Shown: positions 38,093 to 45,824 of the stretch, piece by piece
Numbering within the stretch: position 1 is the stretch's first letter
How the letters are laid out: every line of letters starts with the position of its first letter
Origin: Lingula anatina
Lineage: Eukaryota; Brachiopoda; Lingulata; Lingulida; Lingulidae
DNA: 45,824 nt
NCBI RefSeq assembly: GCF_001039355.2
Contig: NW_019775979.1
Span: forward strand, 46,132-91,955
Direction: 5' to 3'
Position numbers and translations under genes: made by a program
Notes under the pieces: model-generated
Database searches by the model: none
Seen by the model: only the letters and a program-made list of their open reading frames with translations
What the model was told of the DNA's origin: nothing

Positions 38093-38424
38093 CATAAGGA
38101 CAGGGAATATAAGGATAAGGGATAACAGAGGGGATAATACGTGATGGATAAGGGATAACAGAGAGGGAGGGGGATGGATAAGGGATAACATGTAATGGAT
38201 AGGGGATAAAAGAAGCGATATATGATGGATAAGGGATAACAGAGGGATAGGTGATTGAATAGTTGTAACAAAGACGTTGGATAAGAGGTTCATAACTGGT
38301 TAATAAGGGATAGCAGATGAGTGGATAAGGGATGCCAGAGGGGATGGATAAGAGAGAACAAAAGGGATGGATAACGGATAACAGGGGAGGAATGGATAAC
38401 GGATAACGTAAGGGATAACACAGA
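38093..38424 (+). repeat. GGATAA-type minisatellite
   Basis: More than ten variable units around GGATAAGGGATAACAGAGG, with spacing that changes from unit to unit. On the minus strand it reads as repeated Tyr-Pro-Leu-Ser, producing artefact frames. Confidence 0.93.
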
Positions 38425-38612
38425 GGAAGCTCATTATCAATTCACCTTCTTCCTGAACTTCAACTTAGGACATTTAAGTCATAATCTTTGTGAACAGAAC
38501 TTCACTTGCTTACACAACGTACATAGATATACGTGTCTTTTAAAGAAGAATATAACCAAATAATAGGAACCTATTTGCGACTAGGACTTCATTTGATTAC
38601 ACAACACAATGA

Positions 38613-38821
38613 TATATATAGGCCTATATGAGTCTTAAAGAAGAATATGATTTGTAGCGATGGTTCGATCGACACTTCAGTGCCATTGTTGAGCGCCTCT
38701 CGTGCGCGCTTGAATGACAAATCCCCTTCGACTCATAAACCTCAGAAATCTTAGTAATTACTATAGAGTTCAAAGAAAAACCTACGGACCATTAGAAAAT
38801 CGATCAGTAGAACACGAGGAT
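38613..38821 (+). repeat. 209-base exact duplication, copy 1
   Basis: It is identical, as far as I can read, to 38823-39031, at an offset of 210. It ends one base before the N at 38822. Confidence 0.97.
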
Positions 38822-38822
38822 N
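38822..38822. other. Single ambiguous base (N) at a probable contig join
   Basis: It lies exactly between the two 209-base copies, as the N at 16221 does for the larger duplication. Confidence 0.9.
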
Positions 38823-39031
38823 TATATATAGGCCTATATGAGTCTTAAAGAAGAATATGATTTGTAGCGATGGTTCGATCGACACTTCAGTGCCATTGTT
38901 GAGCGCCTCTCGTGCGCGCTTGAATGACAAATCCCCTTCGACTCATAAACCTCAGAAATCTTAGTAATTACTATAGAGTTCAAAGAAAAACCTACGGACC
39001 ATTAGAAAATCGATCAGTAGAACACGAGGAT
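38823..39031 (+). repeat. 209-base exact duplication, copy 2
   Basis: Second copy of 38613-38821, starting directly after the N with TATATATAGGCCTATATG. Confidence 0.97.
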
Positions 39032-40579
39032 CAAGTAATGGTCAATATCTGCATTACTTGGCGGTAGGGAAGTGTTTGGCTAGTTTCACAGATGTCGCAA
39101 GGGGGACATATAGGGAGAAAAATCGGAAGAAACGTTGAGTTCTAACTTAAGTGAAGATTATCAGTTAAACAAAAAGGGAATCTGTTTCAACCTTCCTGTT
39201 GACGCAAACGGAGAAAACGATGTAAGTGCTTTTTATCTTTAACAACATAACTCAGTTATTGTACGAGGTGAATTGTGAGGAAAATACTGTGCTATTTGTT
39301 ATGTCAAAACGTTTTTAAAAACATTTAAACATTTCTCGAGATTACGCTAATTAGTAGAAACGCCGCCGCAGTGTTTATTTTTTTTTCACCGTGCAAAAAA
39401 GAAGCTCGGTCTACCCTCGGAGATGGATTGTGGTTCCGATAGATTTCTACCTGTGGAGAACCAGTAAACAGCTAGAAATTGGAAGTAATTTATCTTGAAA
39501 GGCACTGATGTTGACTAGGTAAGGGAACGGCGGGTTATTTTACTGTCTTTTTTGTAGGTGAGACGTAACGCGCAGAAAAAGGATGAATGACTAAGATGAA
39601 AGGAAACCTTATATGTTGTTTCATGATTTGGCAAGGCTTTCTTTTCAAATCAGGTTTCTGTCCGTTGACGCGTGAATATTTGAAATACTGGTATTTGCAT
39701 GTCGTGGCCAAATATATTAGTTACTTCTTTGTCCTGAAAAGAGGGCGTAGGAAAGTTTATCCATTTATTTATGAAAAGTAAACAGTATATACGTGGATTA
39801 CTGGTGTAATATGTCATGATGGAAAACATGTTGTGAGGGTTTTCTTGCCGCAACTTTGTTTTTTTTTTATCCTTGAAAATCGCCTGCCCAATGTTTTTAT
39901 GCCGCTGTTGCTAAATAAATATGGGGTGATCAGGCTTTCCATTGCCGTCTGTATGGCAATGGCGAACAAGTAAATCGTTTCTACAGCTACTCAACGTGCA
40001 GTTTTACTCATAAGGCTTGACACGGTAGCTCTTCATTAACGTCATGCTTCATAGGTTTAAAAAGCAAAGAAAACAGGCTTAACTTCTTAAAAACGATTTA
40101 CTTTTCCACTACGTAAATATCGATTTTTACGAACCGTTAACAATAATCGTAGATTTTCAAAGGAGGTAGTTCGACAAAGATGTACTGTTAATGGGCCTAG
40201 TACGGTAGTTTTATGTCTCGCGTGCGCTGATAGCCTACGTAGGCTTTTTAGTACTAAAAATGGCTATAAAAACTATGCTGACAAGCAATTTGTGCCTCTC
40301 TGATAGAATAATTTCACGTAGGCCTACTTCCACATACTTGTGTCAATGATTTATAAATGACAGTTTTTTTTTTTTTTGTTATATCGTCTTCTTTCTTTTG
40401 TGGTCTTTCTATCTGTATATCATAACTGCAATAGAAAAAATAATTTAATTATTAATTTTGATATTAATTAAAATTAAAATATTAATTTAGCTAAATGTTG
40501 TTGTCTCTGTTTAAATGCCAATTTTTGCAAGATGTATTTAATGCTACTGAAAAATTTTGTTTTATTCTGGTAACAGTGC
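39032..40579. other. Gene-free stretch upstream of the exchanger gene
   Basis: It may hold a non-coding first exon: donor-like GTAAGT follows AAACGAT near 39221 and GTAAGG follows GACTAG near 39518. A 55-base tract with only a few non-A/T bases lies at 40438-40492. No coding region is supported. Confidence 0.45.
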
Positions 40580-40725
40580 TGTTTTATGACGTCACTGATG
40601 ACCTTATTGTCATTGTTGACGTCACCAGGACGTTAAAACGTCACTGACGTTGCGCAATAACGCGGCGATGTGCGCTAACCGTCACGACGTGGTTACCACT
40701 TTCTAACTAACGCTTGAGCCTCTCG
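40580..40725 (+). promoter_or_regulatory. CRE and C/EBP-like site cluster upstream of the exchanger gene
   Basis: Two perfect CRE palindromes TGACGTCA lie at 40587-40594 and 40617-40624. A half-site TGACGT (40645-40650) overlaps TTGCGCAAT (40650-40658), a C/EBP-type palindrome. The next bases are unusually CpG-rich (CGCGGCGATG, CGTCACGACG). The cluster is about 0.3-0.4 kb before the start codon and just downstream of an AT-only tract (40438-40492). bZIP factors (CREB/ATF, C/EBP) bind such sites, but promoter function here is inference. Confidence 0.4.
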
Positions 40726-40950
40726 CAAACAGACACACGAGGGATATTAAGCGCCTACGTGTTTAATATGACCCTCATCGACAGGAAAATTTAAAAAGGT
40801 AGATGATATTTCGTTTCCAGCCCGTAGAAATCAGCTGCCTCTAATGCGGCGAGCATCTGCTGAAGGTTACGCAGACCAGTGAAACGGAATGGAAGGCTGA
40901 AATTGTAAATATCGCTTCTTGGTAGGTGTCGTAAATTTTAAGAAATCGGA

Positions 40951-40968
40951 TTCTGTTTATTTTTTCAG
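40951..40968 (+). promoter_or_regulatory. Probable splice acceptor just upstream of the start codon
   Basis: TTCTGTTTATTTTTTCAG ends two bases before the ATG-bearing trinucleotide (next base C, then ATG at 40970). It fits a 3' splice site and suggests that the 5' UTR is split. The donor is not settled. TTG|GTAGGT at 40921 would give a 48-base mini-intron. GTAAG-type donors farther upstream, in the 39.2-39.5 kb region (for example CTAG|GTAAGG near 39518), are alternatives. Confidence 0.5.
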
Positions 40969-40969
40969 C

Positions 40970-41141
40970 ATGAGTATGCACAAATGGAAAACACGGTGGC
41001 ACACGATGCTAGGACATAGGAAAGAGATGATCTCTAGGCATAGAAGTATAGGAAGGATATGCAGTTTTATCCTTATCTTAGCAGTCATTGGAACATTTTC
41101 TTTTCCTCTCAAGAGTCACGCTAGTCTTAGCTTAGATACAG
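40970..41141 (+). CDS. SLC24A: SLC24-type K+-dependent Na+/Ca2+ exchanger, coding exon 1 (N-terminus)
   Basis: This exon encodes residues 1-57 of an SLC24/NCKX exchanger that is identified by exons 3 and 4. Family members exchange Na+ for Ca2+ plus K+ across the plasma or an organelle membrane. The peptide starts MSMHKWKTRW, is basic for about 29 residues, then has a hydrophobic stretch (about residues 30-47, ICSFILILAVIGTFSFPL) that fits the N-terminal signal-like segment of NCKX proteins. The ATG at 40970 has A at -3, and an in-frame stop lies at 40898-40900. A second in-frame ATG follows at 40976. The exon ends one base into codon 58, before a strong donor (GTAAGT at 41142). A good acceptor, polypyrimidine tract plus CAG at 40966-40968, sits immediately before the ATG, so a non-coding exon probably lies upstream. 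The N-terminus is not conserved in the family, so this exon rests on frame, splice sites and hydrophobicity, not on homology. Confidence 0.68.
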
Positions 41142-41478
41142 GTAAGTGTTTGCATTGAAATGCGTTTCTGTGAATATGGGCGCGTTATCTGTAACTTCAC
41201 TTCGCTCAGGCAACCCGGTCCTGCTGAACAGAATGTAATCATTTGTTTCCATTAAAGTCATTTTATACGTCTTAACTAGAACTGATACTGTGAGAAATCC
41301 AACAGCGTGCGCACGAGTCTAAATATATGTACAACGGGCGTAGATCCAATCTTCAAGACAAATAAGTTTAATATAGGGTACGTTGTCTTAATCATTTAGG
41401 GAGTTAATAAGGGAGCTTCCCATCAACGAGAAATTTGGTTCATTTATTTTTATCACGAACGGTTAATTTGTTTTCCAG
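41142..41478 (+). other. Intron 1 of the SLC24-type gene
   Basis: A 337-base GT-AG intron (GTAAGT donor, TTTTCCAG acceptor), phase 1. No repeat or internal gene is visible. Confidence 0.75.
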
Positions 41479-41640
41479 GAAGCCAGTGGAAGTCTAGGCA
41501 TTTATTATCAGTGTCATCCGATAATTCGTCGGCCAACAGCACGTTCAAGGAGCATGAAAGGCATTGTGAATTGGAACTACAAGGCCTTCCAGGACTATGG
41601 GTAGCATTCTACTTCTTTCTTATCATTGTGTCATTCACAG
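41479..41640 (+). CDS. SLC24A: SLC24-type exchanger, coding exon 2 (extracellular loop and first membrane helix)
   Basis: The exon is 162 bases, entered and left in the same phase (one base of a split codon on each side). It follows TTTTCCAG and is followed by GTGAGA. It encodes residues 58-111: a hydrophilic loop with two N-glycosylation sequons (NSS at 73-75 and NST at 77-79) and an HCELELQGLPG stretch, then a hydrophobic run starting at about Trp98 (WVAFYFFLIIVSFT) that continues into ALAIVCDD of exon 3. In NCKX proteins a membrane helix leads straight into the ALAIVCDD motif, so length and position fit. The loop is much shorter than the long acidic or threonine-rich loop of rod NCKX1. Exon assignment is strong because joining it to exon 3 keeps the frame and restores the expected helix. 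Confidence 0.88.
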
Positions 41641-41680
41641 GTGAGATATACAAGAAAATAGGCCTATATATTTGTCTTAT

Positions 41681-41719
41681 CCTCTCTCTCTCTCTCTCTC
41701 TCCCTCTCTCTCTCTCTCT
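41681..41719. repeat. CT microsatellite in intron 2
   Basis: CT repeats with one CCC interruption, starting 41 bases after the exon 2 donor. Confidence 0.95.
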
Positions 41720-43850
41720 GATAAAAGGCCAAACGCCTTGTGTATAGCTTGTATAAATTAAGTAACACTCTGTTACCAAACATGTACTTTTGAAAGACAT
41801 CTAAAACCAAAGAAATCCACGAATAATATGATATCCACGATAAAGCCTATCTCACGCAAACTACTGTCTAGAAAACGCCGACATTTGAACGAGTTGCGAA
41901 CACGACTTTTAACTGGAGAAAACATTCCGTTATAGTACACTCTTTCTCTAGAACAGAATGTCAGACACCTTAGATATCCAGGCACTTCACTTCGCCACCT
42001 GGGAGTATTAAGAATCACAGTTAAGCGATCGGCGTTGCTTCGGATTACGGATTGGAGAAGTCTGTAGGGCTATAGAGATGTGCCGAGATTTGTAACCCTT
42101 CGCATATCAGATCAGATAGAGCAGGTTGTCAAACGAGAGAATTGCAAATGAGGACATTTTAGCATTAATCTTACCAACCTGAAACATTTTCCCATTGTCA
42201 TACATTTATTTGTTAAATTGATTATTAAATATTCGTTATGATTTTGTTATTATATCCATTTATTTATTTATTTGCTTTACTTTCATTAATTCGTGGTGTT
42301 AGGCTGCTTATGCGATCACCTCCAAATTGATTTGAATGATGTTTCAGATGCCGCCATGTTTTGATAACTTTGTTAATCGGAAGGTTAATTTAAACCTAAA
42401 TGTGATTCATACTGTGGCATGGACCTACCAATTGGAAAGATGACAAACGCCACATTAATGGGAACGAACGAACGATTTTTCAGGGCGCTCCTGAAAACTC
42501 TGACCTTTAAATATGACCGGAGTCTCTCATGATTGCGATCAAAGTTCTAAAATTAGACTATCACGGCAACCGAGCGCTATCGATTATATTTTAGAAGATA
42601 ATTAATTTGAATTTAGACAAATGGGAGATCCCTAAGGGCAAAACAATACAGGGACTTGATTATAAAGCCTGATTTTGAGAGGCTTTTAATTCTATAGACC
42701 TTTATGTGAAAAATATCGTATTGGACTCCGGTTGCATTGAGGCTGCATTACCATGTGCAAATTTCCTTGCTGTTCAAACCCCTTTTGGGATTAAGGCGGA
42801 CTTCATGAACTGTCATGTTATGGCTTTTCATTCGTAAATCCAAGACAACGACATGTCCATCGCGCTTTTTTGTTGTGTGTCAATTTTCAAAGTATTTTCC
42901 CCGCTTGGTGTGTTAAATGTTAAATGAGCAGAGCTAAAATTAGTTTATCTTAATTGCTTATCCGAAAATTTGTCCGGAAGTGGAAATACTTCGTGGAAGA
43001 GTAAAAACACACCTAAGAAAAACATCCACTTTCCAGTATAACGTGGCAAATAATACTGGCATCTGTTAGTCTCAGAGCAAACTAGGGCAGTAAGGCATTG
43101 GGCAAATGATGAATATTGTTCATATCGTGAATAATTAGGACAGCACAAATCAGTTCACCCTATATTAAAGATTCAGAGCAAATGATGTTAATTAAGAACA
43201 ATGCTCTAACCAGCTGCACATGACGTTGTTGAGTAGATACTATGTGTGTAGATAAATCAATGAAGATAAATTGAAATAATGTAGAAAATTCCACGATTGT
43301 AATGACGATATTAACCATGGTACCTTTATGCCTTAGCATGTGTATACTAACATGCGACTTTGATGCACAAGACATTTTATAACATGTGCTCCTTTATTTC
43401 TGTTTTCATTACAATCAGCAGTATGCGCGTTGCCTTAAAGGTGCGTTGGAACGTCTTAAAAACAGAACGTGCTAATTTGACTAGTTGCCATTTTTATCAG
43501 AGACAGAAAGCTAAGCATTTTAACAGGACGGCGATCTGGATAACATGGTGATTTTGGCTATTCATCAAAATTTGTTTCTCTTGGTATTGATAACATCACT
43601 GCCAATGGCCAGTAGGGAAAATATAATATACTCTTGGGCTAATTTGAGAGACGAGATGATTTTTAACGAATTGGAAGCAATCGGCAGTAGCCACAAGGCG
43701 GTTTTGATTTTACACGAATGCAATTGACTCACAGTTGAGATAATATCGAAAGACTGATGGCATCTGAAATCTCTCCCTCTCATTATTTTGTCTCGTTGGC
43801 CATGCCATTAAAATGCTTCCTTCATTCTTACCCTGTCACTAAGTCATTAA

Positions 43851-44059
43851 AACCCCCCTTTACACTGGACGGCGTCATTTCTGGGTCCATGAAATCGGCA
43901 TCGCTGTGGTCGTAGAAAGGCGGCACAAGTTTCGCTTTGGTTGCAGAATGAATGCTCAATGATTGGCCAGTTGTCGGCACGTTATATTATTATTTTTAAC
44001 TCTTAAAGCGGGGTCGCACTACGGAACGCAGAAAGGACGTCGTCCAGTGTAAAGGGGGC
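43851..44059. mobile_element. 209-base TTAA-flanked MITE in intron 2
   Basis: Inverted ends CCCCCTTTACACTGGACG and CGTCCAGTGTAAAGGGGG match over 18 bases. TTAA flanks both sides (43847-43850 and 44060-44063). The interior has no coding capacity. Duplication of TTAA is the mark of piggyBac and Kolobok transposons, and this looks like a non-autonomous derivative of one of them. It ends 170 bases before exon 3. Confidence 0.85.
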
Positions 44060-44082
44060 TTAAGCCACTCCCTCTTTCTCTT

Positions 44083-44085
<3 letters not shown>

Positions 44086-44142
<57 letters not shown>

Positions 44143-44144
44143 AC
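44086..44144. repeat. Compound CT/CA microsatellite in intron 2
   Basis: About 16 CT units pass directly into about 13 AC units, starting about 25 bases after the TTAA element. Confidence 0.95.
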
Positions 44145-44228
44145 TGTGAGTTGCATATGCTCATCACATGATGATGTAGCGCAGACCATTTTCATTTTAT
44201 TAAACATAATCTAATTTATCTCTTACAG

Positions 44229-44415
44229 CGCTTGCCATAGTTTGCGATGACTTCTTCGTTCCCTCTCTCGAGATCATCTCTGAAAAGTTAGACTTGTCGG
44301 AAGATGTCGCTGGCGCAACTTTCATGGCCGCCGGGTCGTCTGCTCCTGAACTGTTCACGTCTATCGTTGGTCTCGCCACAGACAATAATGACGTTGGAGT
44401 TGGAACAATTGCTGG
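44229..44415 (+). CDS. SLC24A: SLC24-type exchanger, coding exon 3 (alpha-1 ion-binding repeat)
   Basis: This 187-base exon is the diagnostic part of the gene. It follows CTCTTACAG and ends before GTAAAT. Residues 112-174 read [15 protein letters not shown], then [20 protein letters not shown], then SAPELFTS and [10 protein letters not shown], which I recognise as the SLC24/NCKX family signature. [19 protein letters not shown] is the first half of the alpha-1 repeat. Its glutamate (Glu152 here, in PELFTS) matches the cation-coordinating alpha-1 glutamate known in human NCKX2 (Glu188). The second ion-binding acid, in alpha-2, would lie beyond the window. At the GTI-x-GSA position this protein has Ala where family members usually have Val. 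Which of the SLC24A1-5 groups it belongs to cannot be settled from this part. Confidence 0.97.
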
Positions 44416-45465
44416 GTAAATTTTCCATTCGTAGGCTTTCAACAATTAATTATCTTTTAAACAAAACAAAGAGTAGTGAAGCTGACTTTTTGATGTAGTT
44501 TTCATTTGGACCCAGTTTATATTAGAATTAGGCTAAGCTTACATCCATCGACAAATCAACGATGTAGATGCATGCTACTAATAGTATCGCCAGTTTTATT
44601 GCAAACAACACGTCTGCCTCAAAAAGAAAAAAAAAAGTGTAGCAGAGGTAACAAATGCCTAGTGATTTCTAGTGAAGTCGATGTTTCGAGATGACACTTT
44701 ATTACTTATCACAATGGAAAAATCAATATCAATTTTCGTGCACTGGTAAATCGATATGTCCATGTAATATTATATCACATATATTTCCATGTTTTCAAAG
44801 TGACGTTAGATAATCGCTAACTTCCCTCTGAAGTACAAATACGACACATGCTGTATTGTCACTAATTTTCACCAAGCATCAATTACTCATGGCGTCGTTT
44901 CAAAAGAATTTAATATTTTACGGGTTTGCCGTCTGAATGAAATTTAAACGGTAAGGCAATAAGGGAAATACATAAGGCTAGGAAAATTACAGTATTTGTT
45001 TCCCATAATCTATCGTAAAACAATAAAGATTAAAACAAGATGGTCTATATGATAACTTAAAAGAAGTAATATCGATAAGGTTTGTCCGACATGTATGGTA
45101 TTTGAAGAATACCTAGAAACATAATGTGTTCAGGAAAAACGGTCATTAAGCCCCACCTTCAGTAATTGCTTTTTGGCTAAATGAGTTTTGAGATTTGGCT
45201 AAATCAAAATCATTTTGCGTGGTACCATTCTGATGCATTCCGGTGACTCCCTCTCTCCACATTATTTCATCAATTGAAAAAAGCAAGAATTTAAAGTTTA
45301 ATTACCTATTTCGATTATGAATAGAAAGTTGTATTTATGAATAGAATTTATATTTATGAATAGCATTTAAGCTATTGTGAACATATTGAACAAAGATTAA
45401 CAAAATGTTCCAGAGTTTTTCATTTTATATCGTGTTTAAGCCTGTATTTTCTCTCTTTTTTTCAG
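44416..45465 (+). other. Intron 3 of the SLC24-type gene
   Basis: A 1,050-base GT-AG intron, phase 2. It is AT-rich; three near-tandem copies of the short motif TATTTATGAATAG-like sequence lie around 45316-45364. No gene or clear transposon is visible. Confidence 0.9.
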
Positions 45466-45523
45466 TTCCGCCATGTTCAATATTTTGATAATCATTGCCC
45501 TTTCGGCTGCCTTAGCTGGTCAG
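45466..45523 (+). CDS. SLC24A: SLC24-type exchanger, coding exon 4 (end of alpha-1 repeat)
   Basis: The exon is 58 bases. It begins after a long pyrimidine tract and TTCAG, supplies the last base of the split Gly174 codon, and encodes SAMFNILIIIALSAALAGQ (residues 175-193) before a GTGAGT donor in phase 0. NCKX proteins have GSAVFNIL followed by a hydrophobic helix and AGQ at the same place, directly after GTIVG, so the join to exon 3 is well supported. Met replaces the usual Val in SAxFN. SLC24 proteins are about 500-1,100 residues long, so the window holds roughly the first third and the alpha-2 repeat lies to the right. Confidence 0.95.
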
Positions 45524-45824
45524 GTGAGTTATCTCTTTTCATCGGTCGATTTAACTGCAAAAGAGAGATGGAAGAGGGGCGAGTGGGGGGGGGGGGGGGG
45601 TACAGATCACCTGACCGTCACAAGACTTTTCGGTAACCTACCTATTACTTTTGAATAGTTATTGGTCTACTGACCAAATTCCTAGCTAGAAAGGAAAAAT
45701 GAAGTTTTTTTTTCGGCGTATCTTAGGATCTTTTCTTTAGGTGACCCTGTTGAGTAATAGCCAAGTTGTTATGTTGTCCATTCTCTCAGTGTATCGGGTT
45801 TAAAAGTATACTGCTGTTAAAAAG
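45524..45824 (+). other. Start of intron 4 of the SLC24-type gene (cut by window edge)
   Basis: It begins with GTGAGT. A run of 16 G lies at 45585-45600. No further exon is visible before the window ends. Confidence 0.85.

Larger units (their letters stand above)
41641..44228 (+). other. Intron 2 of the SLC24-type gene
   Basis: A 2,588-base GT-AG intron, phase 1. It holds a CT microsatellite just inside the donor (41681-41719), a 209-base TTAA-flanked transposon (43851-44059) and a compound CT/CA microsatellite 85 bases before the acceptor (44086-44144). Short open frames inside it resemble nothing I recognise. Confidence 0.88.

Noticed and set aside
38012-38293. Tyr-Pro-Leu-Ser repeat protein frames on the minus strand
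   Set aside because: They are translations of the GGATAA minisatellite in two frames; unit spacing is not a multiple of three.
38093-38424. CRISPR-like regular repeats
   Set aside because: Repeat units vary in sequence and spacing, there are no unique spacers of constant length, and the DNA is animal.
38660-38690. GGTTCGATCGACAC as a tRNA T-arm
   Set aside because: No matching acceptor stem, D-arm or anticodon arm can be built around it.
41609-41800. Continuation of exon 2 into the intron as coding sequence
   Set aside because: The frame past 41640 runs into a CT repeat, while splicing to 44229 restores the conserved ALAIVCDD motif.

Overview
The window is eukaryotic genomic DNA, most likely from a non-vertebrate, probably marine, animal. 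The evidence is GT-AG introns, an animal-type SLC24 transporter gene, many microsatellites, several short non-autonomous DNA transposons, and signs of a highly heterozygous genome assembled from short contigs. The species cannot be named from the sequence. I see no prokaryotic genes, CRISPR array, rRNA or convincing tRNA.

Layout. About 1-40.5 kb holds no gene I can support: it is AT-rich non-coding DNA with dispersed repeats. A roughly 5.6 kb direct duplication (10600-16217 and 16223-21841) has a single N at its junction. A second, exact 209 bp duplication (38613-38821 and 38823-39031) also has a single N between its copies. Both look like unmerged contig ends rather than biology. Four kinds of short transposon are visible: two related 168/169 bp elements with CAGGG(G/A)CGGA ends (2335 and 35098), a 166 bp relative with CAGGGGCGTAACCAG ends and a clean empty site in the other duplicate (21424), three copies of a foldback family with GATCGATC-rich ends (8721, 21796, 28883), and a 209 bp TTAA-flanked element (43851).

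The one supported gene is at the right end, on the + strand: the first four coding exons (40970-41141, 41479-41640, 44229-44415, 45466-45523) of a potassium-dependent sodium/calcium exchanger (SLC24/NCKX). The reading frame is kept across all three complete introns. The 193 residues encoded here cover an N-terminal hydrophobic segment, a short extracellular loop with two N-glycosylation sequons, the first membrane helix and most of the alpha-1 ion-binding repeat. The gene runs off the right edge. About 0.3-0.4 kb upstream of the start lies a compact cluster of two perfect CRE palindromes and a C/EBP-like palindrome, the best promoter or enhancer candidate for this gene.

I did not find a convincing undescribed multi-gene system. 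The observations most worth a second look are the duplications beside single Ns, the transposon families with their insertion polymorphism, the interleaved palindrome cluster at 22365-22470, and the strong excess of the CRE palindrome TGACGTCA (14 exact sites).
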